In this document: piece after piece, positions 59,872-64,000 of the stretch
Numbering within the stretch: position 1 is the first letter of the stretch
Layout: the number at the start of each line of letters is the position of its first letter
Origin: Phoronis australis
Lineage: Eukaryota; Phoronida; Phoronidae
NCBI GenBank assembly: GCA_002633005.1
Contig: NMRA01000133.1
Coordinates: 675,091-739,090 of the forward strand
DNA: 64,000 bases
Direction: 5' to 3'
Made by a program: the position numbers and the translations under genes
Notes under the pieces: model-generated
What the model was told of the DNA's origin: nothing
The model's input: only the letters and a program-made list of their open reading frames with translations
Databases searched by the model: none

Positions 59872-59987
59872 CTCTGGACACGACTAACATCATGGTAAAA
59901 AAACAAGTGATAGAATTGATGTCTGCCATATGCCTGTACTCTGGGGAAGGTCACGATTTGATCCTTGATGCTTTGCAGTACTTTAAG
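59872..59987 (+). CDS. INF2-like formin, shared exon 2 (FH3/DID)
   Basis: The acceptor is CATCTACAG and the donor TTTAAG|GTACGT. It supplies two bases to the split codon and then 38 codons, ending in phase 0. The translation ([16 protein letters not shown]..., [17 protein letters not shown]) is the armadillo-like FH3 segment. It directly follows the CVR-INS-GLEYIV block of the alternative exons in this formin family. It is the common acceptor for exons A, B and C. Confidence 0.9.
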
Positions 59988-60436
59988 GTACGTACTGTCG
60001 TTGGTGTACTAAGCATTCATTTTTGCTCTCAAACGCTATTGTGAATCAATTTACTTTTACCTGGATAATTCGTCGTCTTATTACAAAATGGCACTGGGTA
60101 CGATTTATTCTCGCCAAAATGTCGCCGATAAAATACGTATCGTGTGCGTTGATTCACGTGAAAAATTGTATTGTGTCTCCTGGTTCAGTGACACGGCAAT
60201 TTGTCGCCGCTAAAAATCGCGAAGACCCGTATTGTATGCGCTGGACTAAGGTTTAGTAAACGTCATGATTGAGTGAGTAACAGAATCTAGTTTGTAAATT
60301 CTTACACGTTTTGGTAAATCACCATTTTAACATTTTTACCTGATTACAAATTAGACGTTCTCTTCCAAACGCTTGTACTAGTTACATTATGCATTTTGAT
60401 TATGTTGTTTACGAGTAAAACTTTTACTTGTTCCAG

Positions 60437-60596
60437 GTCACTAAAAAGCAAAGATACCGATTCAGCTTTATAATAATGGAGTTGAAGTCCTCTGAAGTCG
60501 TGGGTTATACTGTATCTCTGTTGGCGTTCATCAATTGTATTCTTGCTGGAGAAACGGTGTTGGACGACCGAGTGAAGATACGCAACGAGCTGGTCG
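60437..60596 (+). CDS. INF2-like formin, exon 3 (FH3/DID)
   Basis: It starts after TTCCAG and ends TGGTCG|GTAAGC, phase 1, with 53 codons. VTKKQRYRFSFIIMELK, then a hydrophobic helix (YTVSLLAFINCIL) and VKIRNELVG follow the INF2/diaphanous FH3 pattern. The codon across the junction with the next exon is Gly. Confidence 0.9.
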
Positions 60597-60917
60597 GTAA
60601 GCACCAGTCATGGCTTCCACTAAATGCAATCGTTTGTTGGCCGTTTGAAAGGCTATCGACTTAACAGTTTAACGCGATATATTTTAATTGTCATTCCCTC
60701 CGTAAATGCCGTGCTGAAAAACTAAGAATTTTCACAGTTTTAGCAACATTTTCTGTATTTACACAGAAAAGGTGGCAAACTTTTCTGACATTAGTTCGTA
60801 CATTTAAAATTTTTAAAAAATTATTTGAAAATACCTGCAGACTCTTTTTCATCGAATATGTATGTCATTGGTGTGTTAACTGATGAAAAAATAAGTTTTA
60901 GTGTATTCGGTTTTCAG

Positions 60918-61096
60918 GTCTCGACTTATTGGACATTCTCATAACATGTCAGGATCAAGCAGACGAGGACCTCAATACCCAGATCGACGTGTTTTATGAA
61001 GGCAAAGAGCAGGACGAACAAGTTCTGGAAGCCGCGCTACCTAGCGGAGTTGATATAAACAATCCTCAGGACCTGTTCAACGCTGTTTTCCAGAAG
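60918..61096 (+). CDS. INF2-like formin, exon 4 (end of FH3, linker helix)
   Basis: It starts after GTTTTCAG and ends CAGAAG|GTAGCT, phase 0. It encodes LDLLDILITCQDQADEDL, an acidic helical stretch (YEGKEQDEQVLEAA) and SGVDINNPQDLFNAVFQK. This is the region after the armadillo repeats that supports dimerisation in diaphanous-type formins. Confidence 0.9.
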
Positions 61097-63061
61097 GTAG
61101 CTCAAGATTTTTTAGTCAGTATTATTTAACTTTGTCCGGTGTACACGGTGACATAATTTTGAAAAATAACATTTCCTCTCACTTAACGCGCAAATTTTAA
61201 CCTATTCTATGGGAATACTGTCGTGCTTGAATACTTTTTCAAAACATGGAAATTATGTTTGGAAGTGAGGGTCCCATTTTTAAACACCTACATATTTGTG
61301 TGTGTGTGTGTGTGTGTGTGCGTGCGCGTGTGTGTGTGCATTATGCCGTCATCCCCCGACCGTCCTTACGTCCATCCGTCTGTCTGGCGCCCGCTGCTGT
61401 ATCTCCAAAACCTCTGCAGACATGTTCCTATCTTGGGTGGGACGACGACATGAGTGAATGTTCGGATGGTTTCAACAACCGGTGTGCCCCCTAGTGCCAA
61501 TTTTAATTGGTTAATTGGAGTTCCTTGACGGAGTTTCACGAAATTTGGCATATATATGTATTTTTTAAGGAGACGACGCCGCCCTCTCATTTTCTGATGA
61601 ATTTGACGCATTCTGCGCCACCTGCAGTGGCTATTTTTATTGTCTTTGAGTCTGCTTTTGATGTCCGTCTCTATTAGCCAAACTACTTTAATGATGATTG
61701 CAAAAATTGGTATGCGTGTTCCTAATGCGTGTTCCTAATGCGTGTTCCTAATTCGTTTTCCTACTGGCGGTTTCGACAACTCTTGGTTGCAGTTGTGCGT
61801 CCGCGGCTATGTCTCCTGAACCCCTTGTAGGAACTTCCTTACATTTGGCAATGAAGATGTGCATTTGCCTTAAAACCTACCAAATTCCTTCGTGGATGTT
61901 CATGAAATGTGGCAAATAACTTACAGTCACGTACACGACAGCAGCTGCCCTGTTACAGATGGATTTGACGAGAACATTTGATTTAGACTCCTTACCGCTA
62001 TAAAATTGTTCTCAGTCTCTTCATTAATACGATGAGAAGTGAATTCTGGGTTTGGAACGACGCGACACCTTCTTATTTTGTGAGAACATGCTCAGCGCAT
62101 AAAATAACATAGTGAAAAACTAACTTGTAGAGCCTCGTCTTGAGCACTAACGAATTGTCAGTTCTTTCGGAACTCTGAAATACCTAAAATTTGACTAAAG
62201 AAAAATTTGAGAAAATTTCATAACGGTAAGTCGTCTGAATTATTTTTTGTGATAGTTGGCTGGTTTATAACGCCTTCGACCAAACTGGAGCTGTTTTTAC
62301 TCGGGAAACAGTTGTCACGGTGCGAGTTGTCTCGGCGTGAGATGCTCCACTTGAGTCGCATTTACACGACATTAGATCGCAAACTGGATCACCAAGAGTC
62401 ATTTACATGAAGAATGTCTGCGCATGCTCGCATAACAATAGCCAACGTCCAAACTATGTGGAATGCCAGCGGATCACCCGTATATACGGTATTGTGCAAG
62501 CGCATTGAAAGGTGATCCTTTTCCACCCTGTCGCAGTTGTGTTGAAACCCGAGAAACTGATGGAGTGCAACTCCGTCTTCCTCTCAAATCGTGTCAAAAA
62601 TGGCCACTGCTGTGTCAACTTGCTTCGTGTCAGTCGTGTTTACACACCCTCTTGAGCCCGATCAGCTGTGCCGTATTAGTTTCTCCGTGACAGCTGTCTC
62701 CCGTGCAAATGTGGCTTAGGTAGCTGCCACGCCATCTAGTGTTTAGGTCGGGGATCACGTAGACAGCAACTGTGATTCAGGAACGATATGCAAGGATTGA
62801 AAACCTCATTAATTATTAAATTCAGAAATAGTGACAAAATACAAGATCATAATTATCACAAAAAATTCCGTGCTTCTAAGACATATTTTTTTAAAAAAAT
62901 AAGTATTTCAAAGTATTCAAACATGAAAAATTAAACGAGTTGAGAATCAGAACGGGTAGCATTTTTGAACCACACTGTATATGTTGGACAGGTGGTGCAG
63001 TTTATTGAAAATTTAGTAACTACGTACTCATGAATTAAGGCAAATTACTCATTTATTACAG
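61097..63061 (+). other. Formin intron with (TG)n and CATGAAATTTGGCA-type repeats
   Basis: A (TG)n microsatellite (about 61297-61340) leads into the CGTC-type repeat. The rest of that family follows to about 61930, with a 14-bp triplication (GCGTGTTCCTAAT) at 61727-61766. No exon was found. Confidence 0.7.
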
Positions 63062-63135
63062 GTTTACAACAGTCCTCAGGCGTCTCATCTTTTAGCCATT
63101 CTTCAAAATTTATTCCAGATCGAAGAGACAGGCAG
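63062..63135 (+). CDS. INF2-like formin, exon 5
   Basis: The acceptor is TTATTACAG and the donor GGCAG|GTAGTT, a 74-nt exon ending in phase 2. It encodes VYNSPQASHLLAILQNLF and QIEETG. The split codon with exon 6 gives Arg (…ETGR|EVLWDALEDLV), matching the helix that precedes the FH1 region in INF2-type formins. Confidence 0.85.
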
Positions 63136-63511
63136 GTAGTTAAAACTTTTGCAGTTCATTTCAATGTCAAAGGCGCAATAATTTGTGACGTAAAAAATGA
63201 CCTATCGATTTCGAAAGAAATGAACATTCGCAAAAACATCTCTCCCCTTTGTTTTCACCAGTTTAGAACATGGAATGGGTCTTATAGATGTCACTAAATT
63301 GCAACTCAATGTGTATTCCGGTTTTCGGTGTGCTTTTCTCCACCAGAAATTTAAGAATTAAACTTAAAAATGCTATTATTTTTACTGAATTTTTCCTTTT
63401 TGAAATAACTGAAAGATGTCATCTGAGAATAAATTTTGCTGAAGCTGGTTTGCTTTTTCGAGTTAAAATTCTTAGCAAATAACATCTTTCATTGAGACAC
63501 GTTTCTTTCAG

Positions 63512-64000
63512 AGAAGTATTATGGGATGCTTTGGAAGATCTCGTTCGCCATGCAGTACTGAGTGACAAACCAGAACAACTGCTTTTGACGATTCACAACT
63601 CAAACGAACCATCATCGACTGTGGACACTGGAGTGCAAACCGAGGACAATCAGCCATCAGAACCCATCAAATCTCCCACTGCTCTTAAATATGGTCTTGC
63701 AAAGCCAGGCTGGGCGGGGAATATTCTCCCTCCAACCAAAGTATTGCCAGATTTGCCATGTCCGGGTGGGCCCCCGCCTCCCCCTCCTCCTGTTCCACCG
63801 CTGCCTGGCCATGAAGTTGCCTGCCCTGCTGTCTTTCAGTCAGTTAGCATCCCACCACCACCACCCCCTCCTATGATAGGCGGAGGTTCCCCCGCGCCCC
63901 CTCCGATGATGAGTGGAGGGCCACCGCCACCACCACCCCCTCCCATGTTGGGCGGAGGTCCACCACCGGCCCCACCCCCTCCCATGATGGGAGGAGGTCC
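63512..64000 (+). CDS. INF2-like formin, exon 6: linker and FH1 (runs off window)
   Basis: The exon starts after TTTCTTTCAG and is open to the window edge. It first completes the FH3-side helix (EVLWDALEDLVRHAV), then a Ser/Thr/Glu-rich linker. From about 63766 it is the proline-rich FH1 segment, with runs of six to nine prolines separated by G/M/L-rich spacers (PPPPPPP, MIGGG, MMSGG, MLGGG). FH1 binds profilin-actin and feeds the actin-assembling FH2 domain, which must lie beyond 64000. The FH1 here is made of near-identical 40-50-bp DNA repeats, so length differences between alleles are likely. Together with exons A-C and 2-5 this identifies the gene as the INF2 (inverted formin) type. Confidence 0.9.

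Overview
This window is animal nuclear DNA, most likely from an invertebrate and possibly an invertebrate deuterostome (low confidence). The reasons are multi-exon genes with GT-AG introns, very long introns and intergenic spaces, a rhodopsin-type GPCR, an INF2-type formin, and many short DNA-transposon-like repeats, minisatellites and a decayed LINE. There are no operons and no convincing tRNA or rRNA genes. Only three genes can be supported with confidence. They are unrelated and cover only a few kb of coding exon.

Layout. 1-3744 (+): the last two coding exons (970-1180 and 2636-3744) of a class A GPCR whose first exon(s), carrying TM1-TM2, lie before the window. 6107-14903 (-): a two-exon gene for a predicted 473-residue protein of unrecognised family, with a 7.4 kb intron. 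14958-33354: a gene-poor stretch of about 18 kb with MITE-like elements, a 428-bp tandem repeat rich in nuclear-receptor half-sites, and a decayed LINE 3' end. 33355-64000 (+): the 5' half of an INF2-like formin that runs off the right edge in its proline-rich FH1 region.

The most interesting feature is the formin's 5' architecture. Three separate exons (33355, 40852 and 46993) each carry their own ATG and each encode a complete version of the first part of the diaphanous-inhibitory (FH3/DID) domain. By hand count they are 59-67% identical over a 54-residue block. All three end in the same codon phase at a good donor, and any of them joins in frame to the shared exon at 59872. This predicts one formin body with three interchangeable autoinhibitory N-termini. 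The exons are far too diverged to be assembly duplicates.

The assembly itself shows trouble. Three near-identical direct duplications (340 bp, about 1.05 kb and about 1.57 kb) each have exactly one N at the junction. They look like two haplotypes laid end to end rather than real duplications. A 192-bp N gap stops inside a GC-rich palindromic repeat. Most of the remaining DNA is dispersed repeats, several present here in two to four copies, which allows families to be defined from this window alone.
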